DNA of 44,206 nt. Origin: Merdiplasma sp905207905. Lineage in GTDB: Bacteria > Bacillota > Clostridia > Lachnospirales > Lachnospiraceae. Position numbers and translations under genes: made by a program. Positions 25,848 to 34,894 of the stretch are shown piece after piece. The notes beneath the pieces are model-generated. The model ran no database searches, was not told the DNA's origin, and saw nothing but the letters and a program-made list of their open reading frames with translations. Within the stretch, counting starts at the first letter, position 1. Every line of letters begins with the position of its first letter. The DNA is taken from contig CABRXX010000020.1 in assembly GCA_902475025.1 (NCBI GenBank), forward strand, positions 1 through 44,206. The letters run 5' to 3'.

Positions 25848-26738
25848 ATGAAAAAAGGACGCAGACGTTCCGGATTTGTGGCGGCTTGTATTATTCCCGC
25901 TACGGTTCTGTTCGTTATATTTATGATCGTTCCCACCTTCAATGTATTCCGGATGTCTTTGTACAAATGGGGAGGTTATTCCAACAAAAAGAAGTTTGTG
26001 GGATTGGAAAATTTTGAAAAGCTGATGGGAGATACAAAATTTCTCCAATCTTTCCAGAATACGGTGCTGCTCATCGTCATTGTGACTGTGATTACCATGA
26101 GTCTGGCCTTGATTTTTGCAGCCATCCTTACAAGAGAAAAGATTAAGGGACAGAATTTTTTCCGGGTTATTTTCTATATTCCCAATATCCTGTCCGTGGT
26201 GATCATCAGCGCCATTTTCAGCGCGATCTATGATGCCAACAATGGTATGCTCAACAGTATTCTGTCCATTTTCCGAAAGGGGGCGGATCCGATATACTGG
26301 CTGGGAGACCAGAAGATCGTGATTTTCTCTCTGGCAGGAGCCATGGTATGGCAGGCCATTGGTTATTACATGGTGATGTATATGGCCAGCATGTCCAGCG
26401 TATCAGTCTCCCTGTATGAGAGTTCTGCTCTGGACGGAGCCACCAAGTTCCAGCAGTTTTTCCAGATTACCCTGCCTTTGATCTGGACCAATATCCGCAC
26501 TACCCTTACCTTCTTTGTGATCAGCAGCATCAACTTAAGTTTCCTGTTCGTGAAGGCTATGACAAGCGGAGGACCTGACGGCAGCACAGAAGTATTCCTA
26601 AGCTACATGTACAAGCAGGCTTATACCAACTCTTCTTATGGATACGGTATGGCCATTGGCGTGGTGATCTTTCTATTCTCCTTCGGTTTAAGCGGACTGG
26701 TAAATCTGGTTACCAAGCGGGAACCCATTGATATATAA
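25848..26738 (+). CDS. ABC sugar transporter permease (MalF/LacF type)
   Basis: I chose the ATG at 25848 after TAGGAGGAAG, giving 296 residues. An upstream GTG in frame falls inside the hairpin. The protein has six membrane helices (AACIIPATVLFVIFMIVPTF, NTVLLIVIVTVITMSLALIF and others) and the EAA loop that contacts the ATPase (YESSALDGATKFQQFFQITL). It pairs with the next gene to form the channel of a family-1 sugar importer. No ATPase gene is in the cluster, so a shared MsmK-type ATPase elsewhere is likely. Confidence 0.94.
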   Translation: MKKGRRRSGFVAACIIPATVLFVIFMIVPTFNVFRMSLYKWGGYSNKKKFVGLENFEKLMGDTKFLQSFQNTVLLIVIVTVITMSLALIFAAILTREKIKGQNFFRVIFYIPNILSVVIISAIFSAIYDANNGMLNSILSIFRKGADPIYWLGDQKIVIFSLAGAMVWQAIGYYMVMYMASMSSVSVSLYESSALDGATKFQQFFQITLPLIWTNIRTTLTFFVISSINLSFLFVKAMTSGGPDGSTEVFLSYMYKQAYTNSSYGYGMAIGVVIFLFSFGLSGLVNLVTKREPIDI

Positions 26739-26753
26739 GAGGAGGAGAGGAGT

Positions 26754-27641
26754 GTGAACGAAATGAAAAAGAAAAAACCATTCAGCCTCTACCGCCTGTT
26801 TATTTATGTGGTTCTGATCGCACTGGCGGTGAGCATTATTGTTCCCGTGGCCTGGGTATTTATGGCTTCCATCAAGCAGAATAGTGAATTTTATGGCAAT
26901 CCCTGGACTTTGCCTGCAGGTTTTTATTTTCAGAACTTTGTAGATGCGTGGACCAAAGCCCGGATGGGTGAATATATGTTGAACAGCGTGATTGTCACAG
27001 CTTTGGCTTTGATTTTTTTGCTGATACTGGCATTACCTGCCGCTTATGTTCTCAGCCGTTTCAAATTTGTGGGACGGAAAATTTTAAATGTGGCATATAT
27101 GGCAGGCCTGTTTATCAATGTGAACTATATTATTGTGCCTATTTTCCTGATGTTTGTGGATGGCAATAAGGTTCTTAAGGGTATGGGACTGCCTCCCTTC
27201 CTTTTGAACAATTTGGTGGTGCTGGCTTTGGTGTATGCAGCCACAGCGCTGCCCTTTACTATTTACCTGCTGTCCGGTTATTTTGTAACCCTGCCCAAGG
27301 ATTTTGAGGAGGCAGCCTATATGGACGGCGCTGGATATCACAGGACGATGATCCAGATCATTTTCCCCATGGCAAAACCCAGCATTATCACGGTGATCCT
27401 GTTCAACTTCCTTTCCTTCTGGAATGAGTACATTATCGCCATGACGCTGCTGTCTGATCCAAACGGAGGAAAGACCCTTCCGGTAGGACTGATGAACCTG
27501 ATGAAGGCCCAGAACGCTGCGGCTCAGTATGGTCAGATGTATGCCGGACTGGTAATGGTAATGCTGCCCACCCTGATACTGTATATTTGTGTTCAGAAAA
27601 AGCTGACCCAGGGTATGACGCTGGGAGGCTTGAAAGGATAG
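26754..27641 (+). CDS. ABC sugar transporter permease (MalG/LacG type)
   Basis: This 295-residue permease starts at GTG 26754, 4 bases after GAGGAGAGG. An ATG at 26763 is an alternative start. Six membrane helices are visible, beginning LFIYVVLIALAVSIIVPVAW. The EAA loop is EEAAYMDGAGYHRTMIQIIF. The family feature NPWTLPAGFYFQNF follows the first helix. It starts 15 bases after the first permease, so the two are surely co-transcribed. It forms the second half of the channel. Confidence 0.94.
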   Translation: MNEMKKKKPFSLYRLFIYVVLIALAVSIIVPVAWVFMASIKQNSEFYGNPWTLPAGFYFQNFVDAWTKARMGEYMLNSVIVTALALIFLLILALPAAYVLSRFKFVGRKILNVAYMAGLFINVNYIIVPIFLMFVDGNKVLKGMGLPPFLLNNLVVLALVYAATALPFTIYLLSGYFVTLPKDFEEAAYMDGAGYHRTMIQIIFPMAKPSIITVILFNFLSFWNEYIIAMTLLSDPNGGKTLPVGLMNLMKAQNAAAQYGQMYAGLVMVMLPTLILYICVQKKLTQGMTLGGLKG

Positions 27642-27647
27642 GATAGA

Positions 27648-27830
27648 ATGGGAGAATATACGAAACAACGATTGATTATGGTAGTTTGCCTGGTGATCTT
27701 TGTGCTGTGTATGTGGCTGGTGGTTACCGGACAGAAAACGATTGGATTTCCCGGTCTTGGGAAAATGATGCTGGGTCTGGCAGGACTTCTTGGCCTGCTC
27801 TGGTACTATAACCGCAGACACAGCAAATAG
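27648..27830 (+). CDS. Small two-helix membrane protein in sugar operon
   Basis: This 60-residue protein begins 6 bases after the permease stop. It has two membrane helices (LIMVVCLVIFVLCMWLVV and MMLGLAGLLGLLWYY) joined by a short turn with TGQKTIGFPGLGK. The C-terminus is basic. AGGATAGA precedes the ATG. Its tight position suggests it is a real gene and may stabilise or regulate the transporter. I recognise no characterised function. Confidence 0.7.
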   Translation: MGEYTKQRLIMVVCLVIFVLCMWLVVTGQKTIGFPGLGKMMLGLAGLLGLLWYYNRRHSK

Positions 27831-27892
27831 GCCTGCTTTTTGGCGGCAGGCTTCCGCAAAGGGCGGGACTGCTGACAAAGGCTGAGGACAAT

Positions 27893-30082
27893 ATGACAGA
27901 ATGGAGACAGATTATGGAAAAAATGAAACGAACGGGCCGTGTGACTATTCCTACAGATGTGGATGTGGTTCCGGAGACGCTGGAGCTGATGAAACGCTGG
28001 GGAGCAGACGCTATTCGTGACTGTGATGGCACAGACTATCCAGAGGAATTAAAGCAGGTTGATGCCAAGGTGTACAGCACTTATTACACGACAAGAAAAG
28101 ACAATGAGTGGGCAAAGGCGAATCCGGATGAGGTACAGCAGTGCTATATTATGACAGGCTTCCATACTGCGGTTCAGGAGCAGTTGGAGATACCGCTGAT
28201 GAAAGGGATTTCCCCGGAACTGATGGCAGTGAACACCAGAGATGATATCCATCGCTGGTGGGAGGTGATAGACCGGACCACAGGATTAGTTGTGGATACC
28301 AAGAACTGGGAATATGAGGAAAGCACCGGCTGCGTAGTCATTTCCCATGCGGCTCCTTTCCATGAATATACGGTAAGTTTCCTGGCTTATCTGATCTGGG
28401 ATCCGGTACATATGTACAATGCGGTGATCAATGACTGGAAAGATGTGGAGCATCAGATTACCTTTGATGTGCGTCAGCCTAAGACTCACGCATACAGCTT
28501 AAAGCGTCTTAGAAAGTTTATTGAGGACCATCCTTACCTTAGCGTGATTCGCTATACCACGTTTTTCCATCAGTTTACCTTGGTATTTGATGAGCTGAAG
28601 CGGGAAAAATATGTGGACTGGTATGGCTATTCTGCATCCGTAAGTCCCTATATTCTGGAACAGTTTGAAAAGGAAGCAGGTTATCCCTTCCGTCCGGAGT
28701 ACATCATTGATCAGGGATATTATAACAACCAGTATCGGGTGCCCAGCAAGGAGTTCCAGGATTTCCAGGCCTTCCAGCGCAGGGAAGTGGCAAAGATCGT
28801 AAAAGAGATGGTAGACATTACTCATGAATTTGACAAAGAAGCCATGATGTTTTTGGGAGACCACTGGATTGGCACAGAACCATTTATGGACGAGTTTAAG
28901 ACCATGGGGCTGGATGCTGTGGTAGGCAGTGTGGGCAACGGATCCACCCTGCGGCTGATCAGCGATATCCCTGGAGTGAACTATACGGAGGGCCGTTTCC
29001 TTCCCTACTTCTTCCCGGATACCTTCCACGAAGGAGGAGATCCGGTTCGGGAGGCGAAGGAGAACTGGGTAACAGCCAGAAGAGCGATTTTGCGCAAACC
29101 GATCGACCGGATCGGATACGGAGGATATCTGAAGCTGGCCTGCCAGTTCCCGGAATTTCTGGACTATGTGGAGAGCGTGTGCGATGAGTTCCGTGAGCTT
29201 TATGACAATATCAAGGGTACCACGCCGCATTGCGCCGCCAGAGTGGCAGTGTTAAACTGCTGGGGCAAGATGCGTTCCTGGGGATGCCATATGGTGCATC
29301 ATGCATTATATCAGAAACAGAATTACAGCTACGCAGGGGTGATCGAAGCCTTGAGCGGCGCGCCAATGGATGTGAAGTTTATCAGTTTCCAGGATATCAA
29401 GGAGAAACCGGAAATTCTGAAAGATATTGATGTGATCATCAATGTGGGCGATGGAGATACTGCTCACACCGGCGGTATCTGGTGGGAAGATCCGCAGGTA
29501 AGCGCGGCTCTTCGCCGCTTTGTCTATGAAGGCGGAGGATTTATCGGCATCGGAGAACCTTCCGGCCATCAGTATCAGGGCCATTATCTGCAGCTGGCAG
29601 ATCTGATGGGAGTGGAAAAGGAGACTGGTTTTACTCTGAATTATGACAAGTACAACTGGGAGGAGAAGCCGGGACACTTTATCCTGGAGGATGTAAAAGA
29701 TCAGGTGGATTTCGGTGAGGGCAAGAAGAGTATTTATGCTTATGCAGGAGCGGATGTGCTGGTTCAGCGGGATAAGGAAGTGCAGATGGCAGTTCATGAG
29801 TGGGGAGATGGCAGAAGCGTGTATATCAGCGGCCTGCCCTACAGCTTTGAAAATGCCAGATTGCTCCACCGGGCCATCCTCTGGAGCAGCCACAAGGAGC
29901 AGGAACTTCGCCAGTGGTTCTCAGAGAATGTAAATGTGGAGGTACACGCTTACGTAAAGAATGGAAAGTTCTGCGTGGTGAACAATACCTATGAGCCTCA
30001 GGATACGGTGGTTTATCGGGGAGATGGAAGCAGCTTCCAGCAGCACCTGGATGCGAATGAGATTTTGTGGTATGAATGCTAG
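27893..30082 (+). CDS. lnpA: GH112 1,3-beta-galactosyl-N-acetylhexosamine phosphorylase (LnpA type)
   Basis: This 729-residue cytoplasmic enzyme splits galacto-N-biose or lacto-N-biose I with phosphate to give galactose 1-phosphate and N-acetylhexosamine. It starts MTEWRQIMEKM and then follows the GH112 pattern (GRVTIPTDVDVVPETLELM, WGADAIRDCDGTDYPEEL). The TIM-barrel region contains FLGDHWIGTEPF with Asp323, matching the general-acid Asp of the Bifidobacterium enzyme. The C-terminal beta domain is present, and the length is normal. ATGs at 27914 and 27923 are alternative starts. The preference for mucin (GNB) or milk (LNB) disaccharide cannot be told from sequence alone. Confidence 0.95.
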   Translation: MTEWRQIMEKMKRTGRVTIPTDVDVVPETLELMKRWGADAIRDCDGTDYPEELKQVDAKVYSTYYTTRKDNEWAKANPDEVQQCYIMTGFHTAVQEQLEIPLMKGISPELMAVNTRDDIHRWWEVIDRTTGLVVDTKNWEYEESTGCVVISHAAPFHEYTVSFLAYLIWDPVHMYNAVINDWKDVEHQITFDVRQPKTHAYSLKRLRKFIEDHPYLSVIRYTTFFHQFTLVFDELKREKYVDWYGYSASVSPYILEQFEKEAGYPFRPEYIIDQGYYNNQYRVPSKEFQDFQAFQRREVAKIVKEMVDITHEFDKEAMMFLGDHWIGTEPFMDEFKTMGLDAVVGSVGNGSTLRLISDIPGVNYTEGRFLPYFFPDTFHEGGDPVREAKENWVTARRAILRKPIDRIGYGGYLKLACQFPEFLDYVESVCDEFRELYDNIKGTTPHCAARVAVLNCWGKMRSWGCHMVHHALYQKQNYSYAGVIEALSGAPMDVKFISFQDIKEKPEILKDIDVIINVGDGDTAHTGGIWWEDPQVSAALRRFVYEGGGFIGIGEPSGHQYQGHYLQLADLMGVEKETGFTLNYDKYNWEEKPGHFILEDVKDQVDFGEGKKSIYAYAGADVLVQRDKEVQMAVHEWGDGRSVYISGLPYSFENARLLHRAILWSSHKEQELRQWFSENVNVEVHAYVKNGKFCVVNNTYEPQDTVVYRGDGSSFQQHLDANEILWYEC

Positions 30083-30094
30083 GGAGAGAACAGA

Positions 30095-31192
30095 ATGGAA
30101 CATGTATTTCAGCAAAACGATCCGGGATTGCAGGAAGCGCTGAAAGCCTATGCCTGGAATGGCAGGGTGGAGGATGTGCGCCGTTACGGTTCCGGCCATA
30201 TCAATGACACGTATGCTGTGACGACTCGAAGCCTGCAGGGAGTTTCCTTTCGATATATTCTGCAGAGAATCAATCGGTCTATTTTTCGGAAACCGGAGGC
30301 TGTGATGGAGAATATCCTGAAAGTCACCACATTTTTAAAGGGAAGAATTGCAGAGAATGGTGGCGATCCCAACAGAGAGACGCTGACCGTTTGCAGAAGT
30401 GTGCAGGGCGTACCGTATTTTGTGGACGGTCAGGGAGGATTCTGGCGGGCTTTCTTCTTCATAGAAGACACAGTATGCCTGCAGAGTGTGGAGAATCCCC
30501 AGCAGTTTTTTGAGAGTGCCAGAAGTTTCGGCAACTTTATGCGTCTTTTGGGAGATTATCCGGCAGAGACTCTCCATGAGACCATCCCGGATTTCCATAA
30601 CACGCCGAAACGTTATCAGAATCTGATGCGGGCCGTGGAGGCAGATACGGAAGGACGTGTGGCTTCCGTGGAAAAAGAATTGGCATTTATCCGGGAACGG
30701 GAAGGCATCTGTACCCATCTCACAGACCTTCTGGAAAAGGGAGAACTTCCCCTTCGGGTTACCCACAATGATACCAAGCTCAACAACATTCTGCTGGATG
30801 TGGTGACACAGCAGGGGATTTGTGTCATTGATCTGGATACCATTATGCCTGGACTGGCAGCTTATGACTTTGGAGATTCCATTCGGTTCGGAGCTGCCAC
30901 AGCCCTGGAGGATGAGCCAGATCACACGAAGATGCATTTTGATGAAAAGCTGTATCAGACGTATCTGGAAGGTTACCTTCAGGGGGCGGGAGATGTTCTT
31001 ACCAAACAGGAGATCGAAAGCCTTCCCTGGGGAGCTGTGCTGATGACCTTTGAGTGCGGCATGCGATTCCTTACGGATTATCTGGAGGGGGATCACTATT
31101 TTAAGATCAGCCGTCCTGAGCATAATTTGGATCGAACCAGAACCCAGATGAAGCTGGTGTGGGAGATGGAAAAGTATTTTGGAATGAGATAA
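30095..31192 (+). CDS. nahK: N-acetylhexosamine 1-kinase (NahK/LnpB type)
   Basis: This 365-residue kinase of the aminoglycoside phosphotransferase fold phosphorylates the GlcNAc or GalNAc released by the GH112 enzyme. The nucleotide loop region is YGSGHINDTYAV. The catalytic loop is THNDTKLNNILLD (Asp226) and the metal site is CVIDLDTIMPGL (Asp246, Asp248). The C-terminus contains FECGMRFLTDYLEGDHYF, typical of NahK. It starts 12 bases after the phosphorylase gene and is followed by a strong terminator. The later steps (galT/galE-like uridylyltransferase and epimerase) are not in the window. Confidence 0.93.
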   Translation: MEHVFQQNDPGLQEALKAYAWNGRVEDVRRYGSGHINDTYAVTTRSLQGVSFRYILQRINRSIFRKPEAVMENILKVTTFLKGRIAENGGDPNRETLTVCRSVQGVPYFVDGQGGFWRAFFFIEDTVCLQSVENPQQFFESARSFGNFMRLLGDYPAETLHETIPDFHNTPKRYQNLMRAVEADTEGRVASVEKELAFIREREGICTHLTDLLEKGELPLRVTHNDTKLNNILLDVVTQQGICVIDLDTIMPGLAAYDFGDSIRFGAATALEDEPDHTKMHFDEKLYQTYLEGYLQGAGDVLTKQEIESLPWGAVLMTFECGMRFLTDYLEGDHYFKISRPEHNLDRTRTQMKLVWEMEKYFGMR

Positions 31193-31196
31193 AAAC

Positions 31197-31257
31197 AAAA
31201 AGAGCGCAGTCCTGACACGGAAGCAGAGGCTTTATGTATCAGGAAAGCGCTCTTTTT
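31197..31257 (+). terminator. Intrinsic terminator of the galacto-N-biose operon
   Basis: AAAAAGAGCGC pairs with GCGCTCTTTTT. An inner stem of TCCTGA/TCAGGA extends the hairpin. The U-rich end makes a good rho-independent terminator right after the nahK stop codon. Confidence 0.8.
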
Positions 31258-31439
31258 CTCTGCAAGAGTTCCTCCTATCCAGGCGCTTTGCTCTTGAAAA
31301 TTTAAATTATGTTCCGCTTATAAAGGTTGGAGATTGTAAAAATCACAGGACATAGGTATAATGATCCATAGGAATGGCTGGAGCGAATGCATGAGAAGCC
31401 AGAGAAAACCAACACATTGAAAGGACAGGAGGATGAAGG

Positions 31440-32405
31440 ATGAGACAGGTATTAAAAGTAGGAGTGGTAGGCACCAGTTCCATTATGAGGGAGATGCTGG
31501 AGGCGATCCGTCAGACAGAAGGACTTTTGGCCCAGGTGGTGTATTCCAGAAGCCTGGAGAGAGGAAAGGCGTTTGCAACACAAAACGGTGTGCCGGAGGC
31601 CTGTGATGATTACGAAGGGATGATCTCCAGGGAAGATCTGGATGTGATTTATCTGGCTTCTCCAAACAAATTTCATGTGCCGCAGGCTCTGGAAGCCCTG
31701 AATCATGGAAAGCATGTGCTGGTGGAGAAGCCGGTTTCTGTAAGGGAGAAGGATGTGGAGCTTTTGGCGGAAGCTGCCAGAGAAAACGGGGTCTTTTTCT
31801 TTGAGACCATCACAACGCTGTTTATGCCTAACTTTCTGGCTTTTCGTGAAGCGTGCAGCCAGCTGAAGGATAAAAGACAGGCAAGCTTTAATTTTGGCAG
31901 GAAATCTTCTAAGTGGGAGGCCTTTTTGGCAGGAAATGTTCCCAGTTCCTTCAGTCCGGCTATGGAGGGAGGAGCACTGAATGATATGGGCATCTACTGT
32001 ATCCATCCTGCGGTGGAGCTTTTCGGCCGTCCGGAGCAAGTCTGCTATGAGGCAAAACGGGCAGACAACGGTGTGGATATTGACGGGAAGCTGCTGCTGA
32101 CCTATCCGGATCTGACCTGTGAGATCAACACTTCAAAATCTACGGATATTCCCTGTGGCTGTTATGTGGAGGGCAGCAATGGCTGGGTGCGTCAGCAGGG
32201 GTTGGTGAACAGTTTTGAAAATTGTTCCGCCCGCCTGAATGGAGTTCCTCTGGATGTGGAGCGTCAGAATGGAGAACACCGCATGATCTATGAACTGGCC
32301 CGCTTCCGGGACGCTATTTTGCAAAGAGATGAAAAGTTCTTTGAGAAGATGGCGAGCCAGAGCCAAACTGCCTCCTGGGTGCTGGAGAAAGCGCAGAGAA
32401 AGTAA
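31440..32405 (+). CDS. Gfo/Idh/MocA-family NAD(P)-dependent oxidoreductase
   Basis: This 321-residue enzyme has an N-terminal Rossmann domain (KVGVVGTSSIMREMLEAI), the DVIYLASPNKFHVPQALEAL segment and the family signature HVLVEKPVSV with catalytic Lys. The C-terminal substrate domain includes GGALNDMGIYCIHPAVELFG. Members oxidise or reduce sugar, inositol or dihydrodiol hydroxyls. CAGGAGG precedes the ATG. It is bounded by terminators on both sides, so it is a single-gene unit between the galacto-N-biose operon and the ribose-type ABC cluster. Its substrate is unknown. It could supply a redox step to either neighbour. Confidence 0.92.
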   Translation: MRQVLKVGVVGTSSIMREMLEAIRQTEGLLAQVVYSRSLERGKAFATQNGVPEACDDYEGMISREDLDVIYLASPNKFHVPQALEALNHGKHVLVEKPVSVREKDVELLAEAARENGVFFFETITTLFMPNFLAFREACSQLKDKRQASFNFGRKSSKWEAFLAGNVPSSFSPAMEGGALNDMGIYCIHPAVELFGRPEQVCYEAKRADNGVDIDGKLLLTYPDLTCEINTSKSTDIPCGCYVEGSNGWVRQQGLVNSFENCSARLNGVPLDVERQNGEHRMIYELARFRDAILQRDEKFFEKMASQSQTASWVLEKAQRK

Positions 32406-32417
32406 AAAGTAAGAGAG

Positions 32418-32469
32418 AAAGCTTCTGTATGGTAATTTTTCTATTTACCATTGCAGAAGCTTTTTTTTT
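32418..32469 (+). terminator. Intrinsic terminator after the oxidoreductase gene
   Basis: AAAGCTTCTGTATGGTAA pairs with TTACCATTGCAGAAGCTTT around a short loop. A run of nine T follows. It is a strong rho-independent terminator. Confidence 0.85.
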
Positions 32470-32530
32470 GGTTATTTTGCATAAAATAGAAAAGAAAAAT
32501 TGAATAAAACATAGAAAAATAACAATTCTA

Positions 32531-32559
32531 TTGACAAAATCATAATTGATAAATATAAT
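32531..32559 (+). promoter_or_regulatory. Consensus sigma-A promoter of the ribose-type ABC cluster
   Basis: TTGACA (32531-32536) and TATAAT (32554-32559) with a 17-base spacer both match the consensus exactly. It lies 55 bases before the binding-protein start. Confidence 0.85.
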
Positions 32560-32614
32560 TTTTTTATAACTATATAGCAATGTTATGACATTGCAAAAAA
32601 TGGGAGGTAAGAAT

Positions 32615-33721
32615 ATGAAGATGAGAAAGATTACAGCAATGGCGCTGGCCACAGTGATGGCAGTGGGAACAATGGCAACGACAGCGATGGCTACGGAAGA
32701 TTGGAAGAGTTTCAAAATTGATCCGTCGCAGATTCCTCAGGAAAAACTTGACACTACGCTTTCTGTAGCAGTTTCCATCCGTGGATTGGAAAATCCATAT
32801 ATCAATACCATTAAGCTTGGTATGGATATGTTCTGTGAGTATCTTGACAGTATCGGCCAGAAATATGAGGCTCAGGTTCTGGATTCCGGCGGATCCAACG
32901 ATGAAGAGATCAATAATATGAGACAGTTTTCTGCAAAGGCAGGAGGAAATGCCATTGCATACGCTGACCCCAATGAGTCTGCTATTTGTACCGCACTGGT
33001 AGAGGCAATGGCAGAGTCCGGCGGATATCTTGGAACTGCATGGAACCGTGAGGAAGAGGATACGGTTACCGATTATGATCCCAACTGGGTAATTCATACC
33101 TCTCCGGATAACATTGTGAATGGTAAAGCAACGGCAACTGCTCTGTTTGAGTCAATGGGCGGAAAAGGACAGATCTTCGTTCTGGAAGGAATGCTGGGAA
33201 ATACCGCTTCCAACGACCGGGTAGCTGGTCTGGAAGAAGCGCTGGCAGAGTATCCGGATATTGAAGTAGTGGCACAGGATACTGCAAACTGGGCAACCTC
33301 AGAAGCTCTGACTCTGGTAGAGACCTGGCTGAATCAGTATCCGGAAGTAGGCGGCATTTGGTGTGCAAACGATAATATGGCTACCGGCGCTCTGCAGGCT
33401 CTGGATAATGCAGGCCTGTTAGGAAAAGTAGGAGTAACCGGTATCGATGCTAACACAGATATTATCGAAGCGATCAAGGCTGGAAATGCTACAGCAACCG
33501 TATCTTCCAACGGCTATCTGCAGGGCGGATATACCTTAGCAATTTGCTACGCTGCATGGGCTGGACTGATTGATCCTGCTGAACTGCCGATTGAGTACAG
33601 AGAGTTTGCAACCCCGGCAACTGTTGTAACAGCTGAAAATGTGGACGATTATATTGCTGAATACATCGACGCAGCTCCGGAATTTGATTTCTCTGAGATT
33701 TTCTGGTGCAAAGCTGACTAA
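32615..33721 (+). CDS. Ribose-type (Peripla_BP_4) ABC sugar-binding protein
   Basis: I chose the ATG at 32615 after ATGGGAGGTAAG, giving 368 residues. The signal peptide is MKMRKITAMALATVMAVGTM and probably ends at AMA-TE near 27. There is no lipobox, which is unusual for a Gram-positive binding protein. The mature part has the two-lobe pattern of RbsB/MglB-like proteins: RGLENPYINTIKLGMDMF, INNMRQFSAKAGGNAIAYA, GIWCANDNMATGALQAL, VGVTGIDANTDIIEAIKAG. The ligand is unknown. Two ABC permeases and an ATPase follow. Confidence 0.93.
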   Translation: MKMRKITAMALATVMAVGTMATTAMATEDWKSFKIDPSQIPQEKLDTTLSVAVSIRGLENPYINTIKLGMDMFCEYLDSIGQKYEAQVLDSGGSNDEEINNMRQFSAKAGGNAIAYADPNESAICTALVEAMAESGGYLGTAWNREEEDTVTDYDPNWVIHTSPDNIVNGKATATALFESMGGKGQIFVLEGMLGNTASNDRVAGLEEALAEYPDIEVVAQDTANWATSEALTLVETWLNQYPEVGGIWCANDNMATGALQALDNAGLLGKVGVTGIDANTDIIEAIKAGNATATVSSNGYLQGGYTLAICYAAWAGLIDPAELPIEYREFATPATVVTAENVDDYIAEYIDAAPEFDFSEIFWCKAD

Positions 33722-33758
33722 TAAAGTTTTTGGAAGAGAAATTGGAAGAATGAATTTG

Positions 33759-33782
33759 TGGGGATGGAATTTTCCATCCCCA
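33759..33782 (+). terminator. Hairpin after the binding-protein gene
   Basis: TGGGGATGGAA (33759-33769) and TTCCATCCCCA (33772-33782) form a perfect 11-bp hairpin with only a short loop. Only a weak T-rich stretch follows. It probably attenuates or protects mRNA between the binding-protein and transporter genes. Confidence 0.6.
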
Positions 33783-33854
33783 TTCTAGTAAAGGAACACA
33801 GTGGCAGTTGGCAGCAGCTGTCCTGCTAAATCAAGAGATGATTGGAGATAGGGT

Positions 33855-34874
33855 ATGGCAAAAAATAATCAGGCGGCCTTGACGATTCAGGAAGAGTTTG
33901 CCAATAAAATCAAGACTGAGAATCAGAGAGAAAAAATGATCAAATGGGCGCCGGTACTGGTGCTGGTGGCATTAATTGCATTCTTTACCATTGCGCGCGG
34001 CTCTGCGTTTGCTTCTGTAAACAATTTGATTACTATTTTGAATCAGTGGGCGATCCCGCTGCTGGTGGCGTTGGGTCTTACCTTTGTCATTATGCTGGGA
34101 AGCATTGATTTGTCTATTGACGGAACCGTAGGTATGGCAGGTTCCATAGCGGCTGTTCTTTTGATGAACAATATGAACAGCAATGATTTTGGAATATTTG
34201 GAATTATTATTGCGATTCTTTGCAGTGTGCTGGTGGGATTTTTGATCGGAGTGATTCACGTAAAACTGAAGGTTCCTTCTTTTATGGTATCCTTTGCTTT
34301 TATGAATATCTGTACAGGTATTGCCTATGTGGCTTACAGCGGAACTCCGGCAAAGGTGACCGATCCGGTGTTTGCAGCGCTTCCTAAAGTAAGTTTCCTT
34401 GGGATCCCGCTGATCACCTGGATTGCTTTGGTGATGCTGGCAATCTGTATCTACATACAGGAGTATACTCCTTTTGGACGTCACATTTACGCAGTGGGAA
34501 CGGATGAGACAATTCCGCGTTCTGTGGGGATCAATGTGGATATGGTAAAAATAAAAGTGTTTACTCTGGCAGGTTTTCTTTTCGGCGTTGCCGGCGTGGT
34601 TGGCTTGATTCGTGAGCAGCTGGGCCAGGCCAGCATTGGAACGGGACGGATGTTTCCGGCTCAGGCGGCAGTGGTAATTGGAGGAACCTCTCTGGCTGGA
34701 GGAAAGGGAGGCGTAATCAATACGATTGTTGGTACGCTGATTATGACGGTACTGGAAAACGGATTAAATATGATGGGCGTTGACTCAAATATTAAAACAG
34801 GTATCCAGGGTATTATTATTCTGGTAGCTGTAATATTGACAACAAAACGCGGATCAACCATTATTTCTAAATAA
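33855..34874 (+). CDS. Ribose-type ABC transporter permease 1
   Basis: This 339-residue permease of the RbsC/BPD_transp_2 family has about 8-10 membrane helices (ALIAFFTIARGS, ALGLTFVIMLGSIDLSIDGT). It has the family features GVIHVKLKVPSFMVSFAFMN, FGRHIYAVGTDETIPRSVGI and AAVVIGGTSLAGGKGGVINT. It begins 134 bases after the binding-protein gene. A second, different permease follows the ATPase gene, so the importer probably has a heterodimeric channel. Confidence 0.93.
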   Translation: MAKNNQAALTIQEEFANKIKTENQREKMIKWAPVLVLVALIAFFTIARGSAFASVNNLITILNQWAIPLLVALGLTFVIMLGSIDLSIDGTVGMAGSIAAVLLMNNMNSNDFGIFGIIIAILCSVLVGFLIGVIHVKLKVPSFMVSFAFMNICTGIAYVAYSGTPAKVTDPVFAALPKVSFLGIPLITWIALVMLAICIYIQEYTPFGRHIYAVGTDETIPRSVGINVDMVKIKVFTLAGFLFGVAGVVGLIREQLGQASIGTGRMFPAQAAVVIGGTSLAGGKGGVINTIVGTLIMTVLENGLNMMGVDSNIKTGIQGIIILVAVILTTKRGSTIISK

Positions 34875-34894
34875 ATGCGCTGGAGGGCAAAAAA

